A stretch of DNA of 64,000 bases, taken from an uncultured Christensenellaceae bacterium. Lineage in GTDB: Bacteria > Bacillota > Clostridia > Christensenellales > UBA3700. The translations under genes were made by a program, and so were the position numbers. The stretch is from assembly GCA_944380285.1 (NCBI GenBank), contig CALWGZ010000004.1:62001-126000 (forward strand), read 5' to 3'. Shown in pieces: positions 32,821 through 43,200 of this stretch. The notes beneath the pieces were generated by a model, which saw only the letters and a list, made by a program, of their open reading frames with translations, was not told where the DNA came from and ran no database searches. Position 1 is the first letter of the stretch; every line of letters starts with the position of its first letter.

Positions 32821-33936
32821 TCAAACGGTCTTGTTTTTGACGATGACGACGGGATAGTTCTCCGAGCCGCTGATCGTCTTGTCCTCCGTCACGGTGACGT
32901 CCTTGTCGGTGATCGTATAGCGAAGTTCGGAATACTTCATGATCCGACCGTTCTCCATGACGATGGAATTGCTGATGTATGCCCCCTCCTCGACGACGAC
33001 GCCGCGGAAGAGGATGCTGTTCTCCACCCTGCCGTTGATCTCGCAGCCGTCGGCGATCAGCGAATTGCGAACGCTGGCGCCCGCGCCGTACTTGGTCGGG
33101 ACGGAGTCTTTGACCTTTGTGAAGATCTTGCCGCAGCGATAGAACAAATCGTTGCGGATGTCGGTGTCGAGGATGCGCATGCTCTCGGTGTAGTACGACT
33201 TGACGTCGTCGATGATCGCCGCATATCCGTCGACGTGATAGGCATAAATGCCCAGCTTTGCGACGTTTTGCTGAATGATGTGCTTTTCGAAGTCGGTATA
33301 GCCGCGCTCATAGCTGTCCGTGATCAGCGAGATCAGCAGATCTTTTTTGAGCAGATAGATGTTGAGCCCGACCTCGGCGATGTCCTCGCTGAGCGTGGAC
33401 GTGATGCGCGTACCGACGACCTTGCCCGACTTGTCGGTGTCGACGAGCACGCGGCGCGACGACGTCGAGTGGGACGAATAGGTCAGCATCGTGATGTCCG
33501 CGCCCGCGGCGATGTGTTTTTTGTACACGTCCTCGAAGTCGAGGTTGGTCGCGATGTTGCTGTTGGTGAGGACGACATAGTCCTCGGTCGCCTTTTCGAT
33601 GTAGTCGAGGATGCCGTACAGCGCCTCGATCTTGCCCTTGAACATCGTGCGCGACGTGTTGGACGCATACGGCGGGAAGACGGCGATGCCGCTGTTTTTG
33701 CGGTTGAGGTCCCAATCTCTGCCCATCCTGATGTGGTCCATCAGCGAGGAGTAGTTGTTGCGCGTGACGATGCCGATCGTCGTGATGTTGCTGTTGACGA
33801 GGTTGGACAGCGTGAAGTCGATGAACCTGTACCTGCCGCAGAACGGAAGCGACGCCGTCGTGCGGTGGATGGTCAATTCGTTGAGCTTGGTCTCGTTGTC
33901 GCTCGCAAAGATTATACTCATCATTTCGTTGTTCAT
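32821..33936 (-). CDS. glgD: GlgD, noncatalytic ADP-glucose pyrophosphorylase subunit
   Basis: A 371-residue nucleotidyltransferase homologue with a C-terminal left-handed beta-helix. The loop that in GlgC reads GGQGTRL is degenerate here (ASDNETKLN), and residues for catalysis are missing, as is usual for GlgD of Firmicutes. GlgD acts with GlgC as a regulatory or activating subunit. Recognisable shared segments are YRFIDFTLSNLVNSNI and WDLNRKNSG. It lies nine bases after glgC and ten before glgA. Confidence 0.93.
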   Translation of the reverse strand: MNNEMMSIIFASDNETKLNELTIHRTTASLPFCGRYRFIDFTLSNLVNSNITTIGIVTRNNYSSLMDHIRMGRDWDLNRKNSGIAVFPPYASNTSRTMFKGKIEALYGILDYIEKATEDYVVLTNSNIATNLDFEDVYKKHIAAGADITMLTYSSHSTSSRRVLVDTDKSGKVVGTRITSTLSEDIAEVGLNIYLLKKDLLISLITDSYERGYTDFEKHIIQQNVAKLGIYAYHVDGYAAIIDDVKSYYTESMRILDTDIRNDLFYRCGKIFTKVKDSVPTKYGAGASVRNSLIADGCEINGRVENSILFRGVVVEEGAYISNSIVMENGRIMKYSELRYTITDKDVTVTEDKTISGSENYPVVIVKNKTV

Positions 33937-33945
33937 ATCTTCACC

Positions 33946-35139
33946 TCAATCCACCATTGCGGCAACGGGAACGACCGTGCCCTTTTTGACGACCGCGCCG
34001 GGACCGACGACGGTGATCTTGACCTCTTCGACGGGGACGTTGTCCTGCGCCTCGCCGACGATCGCGCCCTCTTCGATGACGGCTCCGTCGCCGACGATCG
34101 CATAGTAGACCTTTGCGCCCTCTTTGACGACCGCGCCGGGCATGATGTTGCTGTCCTCGACGACCGCGCCGCGCCGGATCTCGACGCGCGAGGAGATGAC
34201 GCTGTTGCGGATCGTGCCGTCGATCTCGCAGCCCTCGGTGACCAGCGAGTTGATGATGTCCGCGTGGTCGCCGACGAAGTGCGGCGGCTCGGCGGCGTTG
34301 CGCGCGTAGATCTTCCACGACGCGTCCTCTATGTTGAGACCGCTGTTGCGGTCGATGAGGTCCATATTGGCTTCCCAAAGGCTCTTGATCGTGCCGACGT
34401 CCTTCCAATAGCCGTCAAAGCGGTAGGCGTACAATTTGCGGCCGCCGTTCAGCATCGCGGGGATGACGTCCTTGCCGAAGTCGTTGTGGCTGTCGGGGTT
34501 GGCTTCGTCGTCGATCAAATACTTGCGCAGCACCTGCCAATTGAAGATGTAGATGCCCATCGAGGCGTTGGTGCTCTTGGGTTTTTTGGGTTTTTCTTCA
34601 AACTCGTAGACGGAACCGTCGGGCTTGGTGTTCATGATGCCGAAGCGCGACGCCTCTTCGAGCGAGACGTTGATGACCGCGATCGTACAATCGGCGCCCT
34701 TGCTCTTGTGGAAGTCGAGCATGTCCGAATAGTCCATCTTGTAGATGTGGTCGCCCGACAGCACGAGGACGTATTCGGGCGAGAACTTGTCGATGAAGTC
34801 TATGTTCTGATAGATCGCGTTGGCGGTGCCCTTGTACCAATCCGACTTGGCGCTCTTCATATAGGGCGGCAGCACGAACACGCCGCCGTTGAGCCTGTCG
34901 AGGTCCCACGGCTGGCCGTTGCCGATATATTCGTTGAGTTCGAAGGGCTGATATTGGGTCAGCACGCCGATCGTGTCGATGTTGGAATTGATGCAATTGG
35001 ACAGCGGAAAGTCGATGATGCGATACTTGCCGCCGAAAGAAACCGCCGGCTTTGCGACGTGCGCGGTCAGGCTGTACAACCTCGTACCCTGTCCGCCGGC
35101 AAGCAGCATAGCGACGCATTCTTTTTTGTTGGAATACAT
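33946..35139 (-). CDS. glgC: Glucose-1-phosphate adenylyltransferase
   Basis: A 397-residue enzyme that makes ADP-glucose from glucose 1-phosphate and ATP, the committed step of glycogen synthesis. Motifs: [12 protein letters not shown] (residues about 14-25), [43 protein letters not shown] and YWKDVGT. The C-terminal beta-helix shows hexapeptide repeats ([22 protein letters not shown]). GGGAGGAAATT precedes the ATG. Second gene of the glgB-C-D-A cluster. Confidence 0.96.
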   Translation of the reverse strand: MYSNKKECVAMLLAGGQGTRLYSLTAHVAKPAVSFGGKYRIIDFPLSNCINSNIDTIGVLTQYQPFELNEYIGNGQPWDLDRLNGGVFVLPPYMKSAKSDWYKGTANAIYQNIDFIDKFSPEYVLVLSGDHIYKMDYSDMLDFHKSKGADCTIAVINVSLEEASRFGIMNTKPDGSVYEFEEKPKKPKSTNASMGIYIFNWQVLRKYLIDDEANPDSHNDFGKDVIPAMLNGGRKLYAYRFDGYWKDVGTIKSLWEANMDLIDRNSGLNIEDASWKIYARNAAEPPHFVGDHADIINSLVTEGCEIDGTIRNSVISSRVEIRRGAVVEDSNIMPGAVVKEGAKVYYAIVGDGAVIEEGAIVGEAQDNVPVEEVKITVVGPGAVVKKGTVVPVAAMVD

Positions 35140-35158
35140 AATTTCCTCCCTGTCTCGC

Positions 35159-37171
35159 TTATTTTTGCGCTTTTTTGCGCTTTGTCTCTTTTTGAGGCGC
35201 GGCGTCTTTTGCCGCTTTCTTTGCCGGAGCGGACGCCTTTTTGTCCGCCTTGACCGGCTTTTGTTCTTCTTCCCTGACCTTGCGTTTTTTGCGTTTGAGC
35301 GCCTTGCCCGGGCGCAGATAGATCACGCTGTTGGCGGGGATATCCATGCGGATGAACTGCTCGTGTCCGTGCATCGCGCCGTCCTCGGCGTCATAGACCG
35401 CCGCCTCGGCGTCGTCTCCGCCGAACTCGACCGCGTTGCTGTCGAGGGCGACCTCGTATTGTCTCATCTCGGGCACGCCCATGCAATAGCTTTGGCGGCG
35501 GATGGGGCTGAAGTTGACGACCGCGATCGTATAGTCGCCCTTCTCGTCATAGCGCACGAAGGAGACGATGTTTTGCGTGTTGTCGTCGACGACGATCCAC
35601 TTGAAGCCGTCATAGCTGCAATCGAGGTCGTACATCTCGGGGTGGGCGAGGTAGTACTCGTTGAGTTTTTTGACAAAGGCGTGCAGTCTGCGGTGGCTCT
35701 CGTAGCCGAGCAAGAACCAATCGAGCTGTTTTTTGTAGTCCCACTCGATGAACTGCCCGAACTCGCTGCCCATGAACAGCAATTTCTTGCCGGGGTGGGC
35801 GTACATAAAGCCGAGGAACGCCTTCATCGCCGAGAACTTTTCAGTATATTCGCCCGGCATCTTGTCGAGCAAAGAGTGCTTGCCGTGGACGACCTCGTCG
35901 TGCGAGATGGGCAGGATGTAGTTCTCGGAGAAAGCATAGGTGATCGCGAACGTCACCTTGTCGTGCATGTCCTTGCGGAAGAAGGGATTGGCGGAGACAT
36001 AGCACAGCATGTCGTTCATCCAGCCCATGTTCCACTTGAAGTTGAAGCCCAAACCGCCGTCGTACGCGGGCTTTGTGACCATCGGGAATGCGGTCGACTC
36101 CTCCGCGATCATCAGCAAGCCCTCGTGGCGGGTCAGCATCTCGGTGTTGAGCTGTTTGATGAAGTCGATCGCCTCGAGGTTGTAGTTGCCGCCGAACGCG
36201 TTGGGGCGCCACTCGCCGCCGCGTCTGCCGTAGTCGAGGTAGAGCATGCTGGCGACCGCGTCCATGCGGATGCCGTCGACGTGGAACTCCTCCGCCCAAT
36301 AGTTGGCGGACGAGATGAGGAAGCTGCGCACCTCTTTTTTGCCGTAGTCGAACACGCGCGTGCCCCACTCCTTGTGCTCCTTTTTGAGCTCGTCCTCATA
36401 TTCGTAGAGGGCTTGTCCGTCAAAGTCGCAAAGCCCGTGCTCGTCCTTGGGGAAATGGGCGACGACCCAATCGAGGATGACGCCTATGCCCTTGCGGTGC
36501 ATGAGGTCGACGAAGTAGCGGAAGTCGTCGGGGGTGCCGTAGCGCGACGTGGGCGCGAACATGCCGGTGACCTGATAGCCCCAGCTGCCGTCGAACGGGT
36601 ACTCGGTGACGGGCAAGATCTCGACATGGGTGTAGCCCATCTCGATGCAATATGCGCTCAGCTCGTCGGCGAGCTTGCGATAGTCGAAGAAGTTGCCGTC
36701 GTCATAGCGCTTCCAGCTGCCGAGATGGACCTCGTAGATGTTCATCGGCGAGCGGTAGGGGTCGCGGTTTTTGCGCGCGCTCATCCACTTGGAGTCGCGC
36801 CAGACGTGACGGGAACGATACAATTTGGAAGCGTTTGCGGGCGCGGTCTCGGCGTGCGCCGCATAGGGGTCGCATTTGAGCACCGTCTTGCCGTTTGCGG
36901 CGGTGATGCAATACTTGTACGCGTCGAAGTCTTTGAGCCCCTCGATCACGCACTCCCAAATGCCGGGAGCGATCGCGCGGCAGACGTTCTTTTCGGCGTC
37001 CCAGCCGTTGAAATCGCCGACGACGGACACGCTCTTTGCGTGCGGCGCCCAGACGCGGAACGTCCAGACGTCGCCGTCCTTTTTGTCGGTGTGCGGCACG
37101 AAGAGCTTGTAGCTTTCGTAATTTGTCCCCTCATGGAACAGGTAGATCGGCAATTGAAGATTCTTTTCCAT
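35159..37171 (-). CDS. glgB: 1,4-alpha-glucan branching enzyme with a basic C-terminal tail
   Basis: A 670-residue GH13 branching enzyme that introduces alpha-1,6 branches into glycogen. An N-terminal CBM48 (about 35-110, [10 protein letters not shown]) precedes the barrel with DGIRMDAV (nucleophile Asp304), MIAEEST (acid/base Glu357) and [10 protein letters not shown]. After the C-terminal beta domain (ends about residue 620) comes a tail of about 48 residues that is almost entirely Lys, Ala, Glu and Pro and is probably disordered. The ATG at 37171 has only a distant GGGAG (about 16 bases away); no better in-frame start exists. First gene of the operon, with its own promoter. Confidence 0.94.
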   Translation of the reverse strand: MEKNLQLPIYLFHEGTNYESYKLFVPHTDKKDGDVWTFRVWAPHAKSVSVVGDFNGWDAEKNVCRAIAPGIWECVIEGLKDFDAYKYCITAANGKTVLKCDPYAAHAETAPANASKLYRSRHVWRDSKWMSARKNRDPYRSPMNIYEVHLGSWKRYDDGNFFDYRKLADELSAYCIEMGYTHVEILPVTEYPFDGSWGYQVTGMFAPTSRYGTPDDFRYFVDLMHRKGIGVILDWVVAHFPKDEHGLCDFDGQALYEYEDELKKEHKEWGTRVFDYGKKEVRSFLISSANYWAEEFHVDGIRMDAVASMLYLDYGRRGGEWRPNAFGGNYNLEAIDFIKQLNTEMLTRHEGLLMIAEESTAFPMVTKPAYDGGLGFNFKWNMGWMNDMLCYVSANPFFRKDMHDKVTFAITYAFSENYILPISHDEVVHGKHSLLDKMPGEYTEKFSAMKAFLGFMYAHPGKKLLFMGSEFGQFIEWDYKKQLDWFLLGYESHRRLHAFVKKLNEYYLAHPEMYDLDCSYDGFKWIVVDDNTQNIVSFVRYDEKGDYTIAVVNFSPIRRQSYCMGVPEMRQYEVALDSNAVEFGGDDAEAAVYDAEDGAMHGHEQFIRMDIPANSVIYLRPGKALKRKKRKVREEEQKPVKADKKASAPAKKAAKDAAPQKETKRKKAQK

Positions 37172-37202
37172 AAAGTGTGCGAGACATCTCCCGTTTTTCC
37201 TT

Positions 37203-37231
37203 ATTATATCATACAATTACGCGCGTTTCAA
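37203..37231 (-). promoter_or_regulatory. glgBCDA promoter
   Basis: Minus-strand TTGAAA (37226-37231), 17-base spacer, TATAAT (37203-37208). Confidence 0.8.
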
Positions 37232-37351
37232 TATCGATATACAAATTTTTTTCACAATTTTTTCACGATTGTCCCGAACTCGTGTCATAATCAACATCGT
37301 GTCCGTTTTACGCGGCGCGGCGAAACGGGCTTGCCGCACCCCTTCGCGCGC

Positions 37352-37380
37352 TTGACTTACGCGCCCGCGCTATGTAAAAT
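37352..37380 (+). promoter_or_regulatory. ABC-F gene promoter, predicted (near-)leaderless
   Basis: TTGACT (37352-37357), 17-base spacer, TAAAAT (37375-37380). Seven bases separate the -10 from the ATG, so transcription should start at or next to the start codon. Confidence 0.7.
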
Positions 37381-37387
37381 AGAGGTC

Positions 37388-38941
37388 ATGAGCATATTGA
37401 CCGTCAAGGGCTTGACCCACGTCTATGACAACCGCGTGCTGTTCGACAACGCCGACCTCACCGTCAACAACGGCGAGCATATCGGCGTGGTCGGGCTGAA
37501 CGGCGCGGGCAAGTCCACATTCATGAACATCATTTCGGGCAGGCTGTCGCAGGACGCCGGCGAGATCAAGTGGCTGAGCGGCGTGCGTTTCGGCTATCTC
37601 GACCAGCACGCGCAGGTCGACAAGAGCCTGACCGTGATGCAATATCTGCAAGGTTCGTTCACTCACCTCTTCGAGCTCAACGAGCGGTTGGAGAAATTGT
37701 ACGAGCAAATGGGCTCCGTCTCCGATCCGGACGAATTGGACAAGCTGATCGCGCGCAGCAGCCGCATGCAGGACGAGCTCGACCGCGCGGAATTTTACGA
37801 CCTCGACGCCAAGATCAAAAAGGTCGCGGGCGGGCTCGGGGTCGCGGCGCTCGGCTACGACACGCCCATCTTCAAGCTGAGCGGCGGACAGCGCGCCAAG
37901 GTGATGCTCGCCAAATTGCTGCTCGAAGACCTCGACGTCATGCTTTTGGACGAGCCGACCAACTTCCTCGACCTCGAACACATCGAGTGGCTTCGCAAGT
38001 TCCTCGACGGCTACAAGGGGACGTTCATCCTCGTGTCGCACGACACGGTGTTCCTCAACGCGGTGTGCAAGATCATCATCAACATCGAGAACGGTCAGAT
38101 CCGCAAATATTGGGGCAACTACGACGAATATCTCGCCCAGCACGAGCAAAACGCCAAACAATACGCGGACAGTTACGAGCGCCAGCAGCGCGAGATCAAG
38201 CGGATGGAAGAATACATCGCGCGCAACAAGGCGCGCGCCGCGACCGCCGGCATGGCGAACAGCCGCAAAAAGATGCTCGACCGCATCGAGGTGATGCAAA
38301 AGCCGGTCAGCGTCGAAAAGCCGACCTTCTCCTTTCCCTACACTCTGCTGGTGACCAAGCATCTGCTCGACGTCGACAGACTTGAGGTAGGTTATGACGG
38401 CAAGGCGATCTTGCCGCCGATCTCGTTCACGCTGACGAGCACGTCCAAATTGTGGGTCCGCGGCACGAACGGCATCGGCAAGACGACGCTGCTCAAAACG
38501 CTTGTCGGGCGGCTCAAAGCGGTGGGCGGCACGTTCCGCTACAACCCCAACGTCAAGACGAACTACATCGAGCAAGATCTCGTCTTCCGCTCTCCCGCGA
38601 TGAACGCGGTCACGTTCATGAACGAGACCTATCCGCGCATGTCGCAAAAGGACATCCGCAACGCGCTCGCCGGCGTGGGCATCAAAAAGGAGCTGGCGAC
38701 CAAGGCGATCGGCTCGCTGTCGGGCGGCGAACAGGTCAAGATCAAGCTGTGCGCGCTGATGCAAAGGCAGAGCAATCTGCTCATCCTCGACGAGCCGACC
38801 AACCACCTCGACGTCAACGCCAAAGAGGCGCTTTTCGAGGCGCTCGACGCCTACGAGGGCGCGGTGATCCTCGTCAGCCACGAGCCCCTTTACGCCGAGA
38901 AGTTGTGCGACGACGTCTTTGACGTCGAGACGATGAGGTAA
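37388..38941 (+). CDS. ABC-F family ATPase (ribosome-associated)
   Basis: A 517-residue protein with two ABC cassettes and no membrane segments. Domain 1: Walker A GLNGAGKST (about residue 37-45), signature LSGGQ and Walker B VMLLDEPTNFLD. Domain 2: Walker A GTNGIGKTT, signature LSGGEQ and Walker B LLILDEPTNHLD. They are joined by a charged linker with RMEEYIARNKARAATAG, the P-site tRNA interaction motif region. This is the ABC-F design: translation factors or antibiotic-target-protection proteins that act in the ribosomal E site. The linker is medium length, and resistance versus housekeeping function cannot be decided. The frame is open far upstream, but the ABC fold starts at ATG 37388. 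Confidence 0.93.
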   Translation: MSILTVKGLTHVYDNRVLFDNADLTVNNGEHIGVVGLNGAGKSTFMNIISGRLSQDAGEIKWLSGVRFGYLDQHAQVDKSLTVMQYLQGSFTHLFELNERLEKLYEQMGSVSDPDELDKLIARSSRMQDELDRAEFYDLDAKIKKVAGGLGVAALGYDTPIFKLSGGQRAKVMLAKLLLEDLDVMLLDEPTNFLDLEHIEWLRKFLDGYKGTFILVSHDTVFLNAVCKIIINIENGQIRKYWGNYDEYLAQHEQNAKQYADSYERQQREIKRMEEYIARNKARAATAGMANSRKKMLDRIEVMQKPVSVEKPTFSFPYTLLVTKHLLDVDRLEVGYDGKAILPPISFTLTSTSKLWVRGTNGIGKTTLLKTLVGRLKAVGGTFRYNPNVKTNYIEQDLVFRSPAMNAVTFMNETYPRMSQKDIRNALAGVGIKKELATKAIGSLSGGEQVKIKLCALMQRQSNLLILDEPTNHLDVNAKEALFEALDAYEGAVILVSHEPLYAEKLCDDVFDVETMR

Positions 38942-38962
38942 ATTTCGAAAATCATGCAAAAT

Positions 38963-38992
38963 AACGGGAGCGCCGACGGCGCTCCCGTTTTT
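38963..38992 (+). terminator. Terminator between the ABC-F and GNAT genes
   Basis: 11-bp stem ACGGGAGCGCC/GGCGCTCCCGT with a 3-base loop and five T. The minus strand also carries a T-rich tail, so it may serve both converging units. Confidence 0.88.
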
Positions 38993-39035
38993 GCGTTTCA
39001 GCGCAATGCTGCGAAAAACGCGCCCGAGGGCGCGA

Positions 39036-39560
39036 TCAGCGTTCTTCCCTTTTGATCGAAAAGACGATGTGCGGCATGTCCATGCCGTAATAGTGTTTGA
39101 CAATCGTGCCGCGCGCGGTCATTCCGCACCTGCGGGCGACGGCTTGCGAGGCGAAGTTGCTGTCGCGGACGATCGCAAAGACTTCGTCCGCGCCGAATTT
39201 GTCAAAGGCGAGGTCGCGGCACGCGCGCGCCGCCTCGGTCGCATAGCCGTTGTGCCAAAACGCCCGCTCGAACAGGTAGCCGACCTCGATCACCTCTTTG
39301 CCGCCGCAATTTTGGACGGTCAAGCCGCACTGCCCGATCACGCTGCCCGTCGCTTTGAGCACGACCGCCCAAAGCCCGAAGCCGTCCTCGCGGTAGCGGC
39401 GGTATTGGTTGTCCAGCCACGCGCGGATCTCTGCGGCGCAAAAGGCGTGCTCATAGGCGTACATCGTCTCGGCGTCGCCGAGTATTGCGGTCAGCGCGCC
39501 GAGGTCGTCCTCGCACATCTCGCGCAGGGTCAGCCGTTCGGTGCGCAAGATCTCCTTCAT
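39036..39560 (-). CDS. GNAT-family N-acetyltransferase (RimJ/RimL type)
   Basis: A 174-residue acetyltransferase of the Acetyltransf_3 group. It begins with the typical LRTERLTLREM segment and has the acetyl-CoA region with QCGLTVQN and the RxxGY/FAT-type HNGYATEAARA loop, then the late NFASQAVARRCGM helix. Likely substrates are protein N-termini or small amines. The ATG overlaps the stop of the preceding acetyltransferase gene (ATGA), so the pair is co-translated. Confidence 0.9.
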   Translation of the reverse strand: MKEILRTERLTLREMCEDDLGALTAILGDAETMYAYEHAFCAAEIRAWLDNQYRRYREDGFGLWAVVLKATGSVIGQCGLTVQNCGGKEVIEVGYLFERAFWHNGYATEAARACRDLAFDKFGADEVFAIVRDSNFASQAVARRCGMTARGTIVKHYYGMDMPHIVFSIKREER

Positions 39561-40102
39561 CTTTGGCGGTGGCGGTAGGTCCAGCTCTCTTTGAGCATGA
39601 CGGTGTAGACCAGCGACGTGACCTCGCCGTCGTAGAGGCGCGTGCGCTCGACAAACGCATATTCAAAGCCCAGCCGCACCGCCGTCTTCATCGGGCGGTC
39701 GTTCATGCCGACGATGTTGCATGACGCGCTGTCAAAGCCCATTTCGCAAAAGCCGTACTCGAGCATCGCCTCGCACGCCTCGGTCGCAAAACCGTCTCCT
39801 CGATAGGGCGCGGCGATCCAAAAGATGAGCTCCGCCTGCGTGCCTGCGGCGCGTGCGCGCTCGGTGCCCTCGACCAGCGCGACTGCGCCGACCGGACAGC
39901 CGTCGTGCAAAGTGACGACGCGATAGCCGGGCGTGTGCTCGGCGTGACGTATCGCCGCAAGGCTGTCGTCAATGCTCGCATGCGGATGCACGCCGCACGC
40001 CTTGGCGATGTCGTCGCGGCAAAGCCATTGATGCATAAACGGCGCGTCCTCTTCCCTCCACGGGCGCAGGACGAGCCTCTTTGTCTCGATCACGTTTTCC
40101 AT
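39557..40102 (-). CDS. GNAT-family N-acetyltransferase
   Basis: A 181-residue acetyltransferase of the same broad group as the downstream gene, starting with ETKRLVLRPW and carrying RGDGFATEACEAML as the acetyl-CoA loop and NDRPMKTAVRLGF near the end. No ribosome-binding site precedes ATG 40102, but a promoter -10 (TACAAT) ends six bases upstream, which predicts a leaderless mRNA. The next in-frame upstream start lies within that promoter. Confidence 0.88.
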   Translation of the reverse strand: MENVIETKRLVLRPWREEDAPFMHQWLCRDDIAKACGVHPHASIDDSLAAIRHAEHTPGYRVVTLHDGCPVGAVALVEGTERARAAGTQAELIFWIAAPYRGDGFATEACEAMLEYGFCEMGFDSASCNIVGMNDRPMKTAVRLGFEYAFVERTRLYDGEVTSLVYTVMLKESWTYRHRQR

Positions 40103-40108
40103 ACCGCT

Positions 40109-40137
40109 ATTGTAACTCAAATCGCAAACGTATGCAA
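40109..40137 (-). promoter_or_regulatory. GNAT operon promoter, predicted leaderless
   Basis: Minus-strand TTGCAT (40132-40137), 17-base spacer, TACAAT (40109-40114), then AGCGGT and the ATG. Confidence 0.65.
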
Positions 40138-40138
40138 G

Positions 40139-40172
40139 GAAAAAAAGGAGGTCGCCGCATTGCGACCTCCTT
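40139..40172 (-). terminator. Terminator of the large LRR gene
   Basis: Perfect 11-bp stem AAGGAGGTCGC/GCGACCTCCTT with a 6-base loop, followed on the minus strand by a T run. Confidence 0.85.
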
Positions 40173-40222
40173 CCTTTGATCTGTTTGTTTACCCGCTGCC
40201 GCGCCGCAAAGCGAGCGCGGAA

Positions 40223-43200
40223 CTAAAGCGTAATATTCAAAGCAGGAACGACACCGTAGTAGACGTAGTAGACGGTGTAGACGCAGTCGGCGTAGCCATC
40301 GCTGTAGACGAAGTGCGCGCCGTCGCTACGGTAGCTGTAAGGCGACCGCAGCCACCAATAGCCGCAACCGAAATAATCACCACTTGTATCCATATAAGCT
40401 CCGGTTGAGCAGGCGTAGTCACTCACGGTCATTTGCCTTGCCGTGCCATAGTCTTCATCGTCGCTTGAGAAGCCGTATTCACTGTTGGTTACTTCTCTGT
40501 AACTGAGCAAGAATACCTTGTCAAAGGTGTTCTCACATGCCCATGGATTGCTGTCATATCCCGTGCTGTATACGCTGTTGTCCACCTCGGTAGTCTCGAT
40601 CAAGCTTTGTGCGACCTCTCCGAACGCCGTATTCAAGAACTCGCCGTTCAGCCATTCGCGGATGTCGCTGTGCTTGTAGTTGTTGGCGTACACTGTCTCT
40701 CCTTCTATCGTCGTGCTTGACGTGGTGTGATGATAGTAGTGATTGGCTATGATCCCGTCCGCCAAGATAAACGCGCTACCGCCGCTCTCGCTCAATATCC
40801 TCCAACGGATAGGCTCCACCTTGAAGTAGTAGGTGTCGCCGTTGGTGACGTCGCTGCCGTCCGAGAATGTGTAACCGCTTTCGTGCGGATCCGCGACCAC
40901 CTTCGCGTATCTTTCGCCGTCCGAGCCGAGATAGTATCCGTCCTCGTCCGCGACATCGCCTACCGTCACATCGGACGACTTGATCGTTTGGGGATACCAG
41001 CCGAAGAGGATATACTCGCCTTGTGCATCAACTTCGTTGTTCTCGTCAACTCGCAAATATTGCACCGTTTGCGACACAGGCTCGCTCCACTTGGCATACA
41101 ATGTCACATCGCCGAGGTCAAGCGTCAGCGAGGTTACCTCTTGCTCGAACGATGGGTCTTTGTACCACCCGAGGAAGGTATACCCGTCCGGCGCAACCTC
41201 AAACGAGCCGTCACCATTATAATCGTATAGCTTTATCGGATCAGCTAGCGCTATGCTGCCGTCAGCGCCGCCCAAGGTATCCCTGGTGTAGCTCGACGGG
41301 TTGCTCGCCGCATTGACGCCGCCGTCAAGGTCGTATGTGACACGGTACCTATATCTTCCGTCAGCGCACTCGACAATCAATTTGTCATTGTCGCTGCTGT
41401 TCGATTCAAGCGCTTTCCATTGCTCGATCGTCCCATTGAAAATAATTTTCTCCAAAGATGTGCAGCCTTCAAAGACATTGTCGCCCAAAGTGGTAACCGT
41501 ATCGGGTATTGTGACTGTCGTCAATGATGTACATCCCTCAAACGCACCATCCGCTATGCTTTCGCCTCCGGTGATGATCACCTCTTTCAATGACTCGGGG
41601 ACGTCGTAATCAGAGTAAACAAAGATATAGTCGAAACTAGTTGAACCTGTGCCGTCCGCTTTCTCACCGACAAACGGGATCGTTATGCTTGTCAAACCGC
41701 TGCATCCCGCAAACGCACCATAGCCGATGCCGGTCACGCTGTCAGGAATAGTTATGCTTGTCAAACCGCTGCATCCCCAGAATGCTTGCTCGCCGATGCT
41801 TATCACGCTGTCCCCAATCGTGACGCTTGTCAAACCGCTGCATCCGGAGAATGTACCTGCAAAAATGATCTTGGTCTGCGCCATGATCTCAAACGACGTG
41901 ACGCTTGTGTCGGTAACGTCATACAACACTACATACGGGTTAACTTCATTGCCGAGATACTTAGCGCCGCCGTGTTCATTAAATTGAAGCGACGAGCATC
42001 CCGAGAAAGCGGAATCGTCGATGCTTGTCACACTGTCGGGGATCGTGATGCTTGTCAAACCGCTGCATCCGAAGAACGAACTGATGCCGATGCTGGTCAC
42101 ACCTTCCCCGATCGTGACGCTTGTCAAGCCGTTATAACCTGCAAACGCCCAATCACCGATGCTTTCGCCACCGGTGATGATCACCTCTTGTAATGATGAG
42201 GGGATACTGTATATACTATGAGAAAGATCTATCACGTTAAAAATGTAGCCGAAATGCGTTCTTCCCGTGCCGTCCGCGCGCCCTCCGACAAACGGAATTG
42301 TGACGCTTGTCAAACCGCTGCATCCGGAGAATGCACTACTGCCGATGCTTATCACGCTGTCGGGAATCACGACGCTTGTCAAACTGCTGCAATCATCGAA
42401 TGCATCAGAGCCAATGCTTGTCACGCTGTCCGGGATCACAATGCTTGTCAAACCGCTGCATCCCCCGAATGTACCATAGCCGATGCTTGTCACACTGTCG
42501 GGAATCACAATGCTTATCAAATTGCTGCATCCGGAGAATGCTTCTCTGCCTATGCTTGTTACGCCGTCCCCGATCGTAACGCACGTCAAACCGCTACAAT
42601 CTTCGAATGCATAATCGCCGATGCTTATCACGCTGTCGGGGATCGTCACAGAGGTGATCTTGTCAAAACCGCTGAAAGCGTCGCTGTCTATCTCTTCCAC
42701 TCCGTCGGCAATGACGATGTTTTTCACGGAACGCGGGAAGAGTTCAAATCGTTTCACCTCGGAATTAGAGCCTTGATATCCGAGCATATCGGAAATCGTG
42801 TCATAATCAGCCGTATGCAAGATCAACGTGGTAACTCCGGTGGCTCTCGCCAAGAAACCTTCGGCATACTTCAAGTCCTCGTCGATCTCAAACTCGCCGT
42901 CGGGGACATTGCGCAAGCCGATCAGCCAATCGCCGACATACAATTGACCGTCTTGCCAATTGTCGATGTCGTTCCAATACGCCGTGCCGACAAAGGCGTC
43001 CTTGCCGACATGAAAGATCGATCCCCCGTCGTTGAACGTAACCGAGGACAAGTTGCTCAATCCCTCAAATGCATTGTCCGAAATTGAGACGTCGCCGTCA
43101 ATGACGATCCCGCGAACGGCGCGCAGATACGAACTCCAATCGCCTGTCAATTTCTCGGCAATGATACCGGTATCGCCGCCTGTCAACACAAGTTGATCGG

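Noticed and set aside
30658..35253. A 1531-codon open frame on the plus strand across the glycogen genes
   Set aside because: It lies antisense to glgP, glgA, glgD and glgC, has no ribosome-binding site and reads as Val/Asp/Arg-rich low-complexity. It is a by-product of high GC at third positions on the other strand.
37203..37216. Upstream glgB start at 37216
   Set aside because: That ATG lies inside the -10 region of the promoter, so it cannot be in the transcript.
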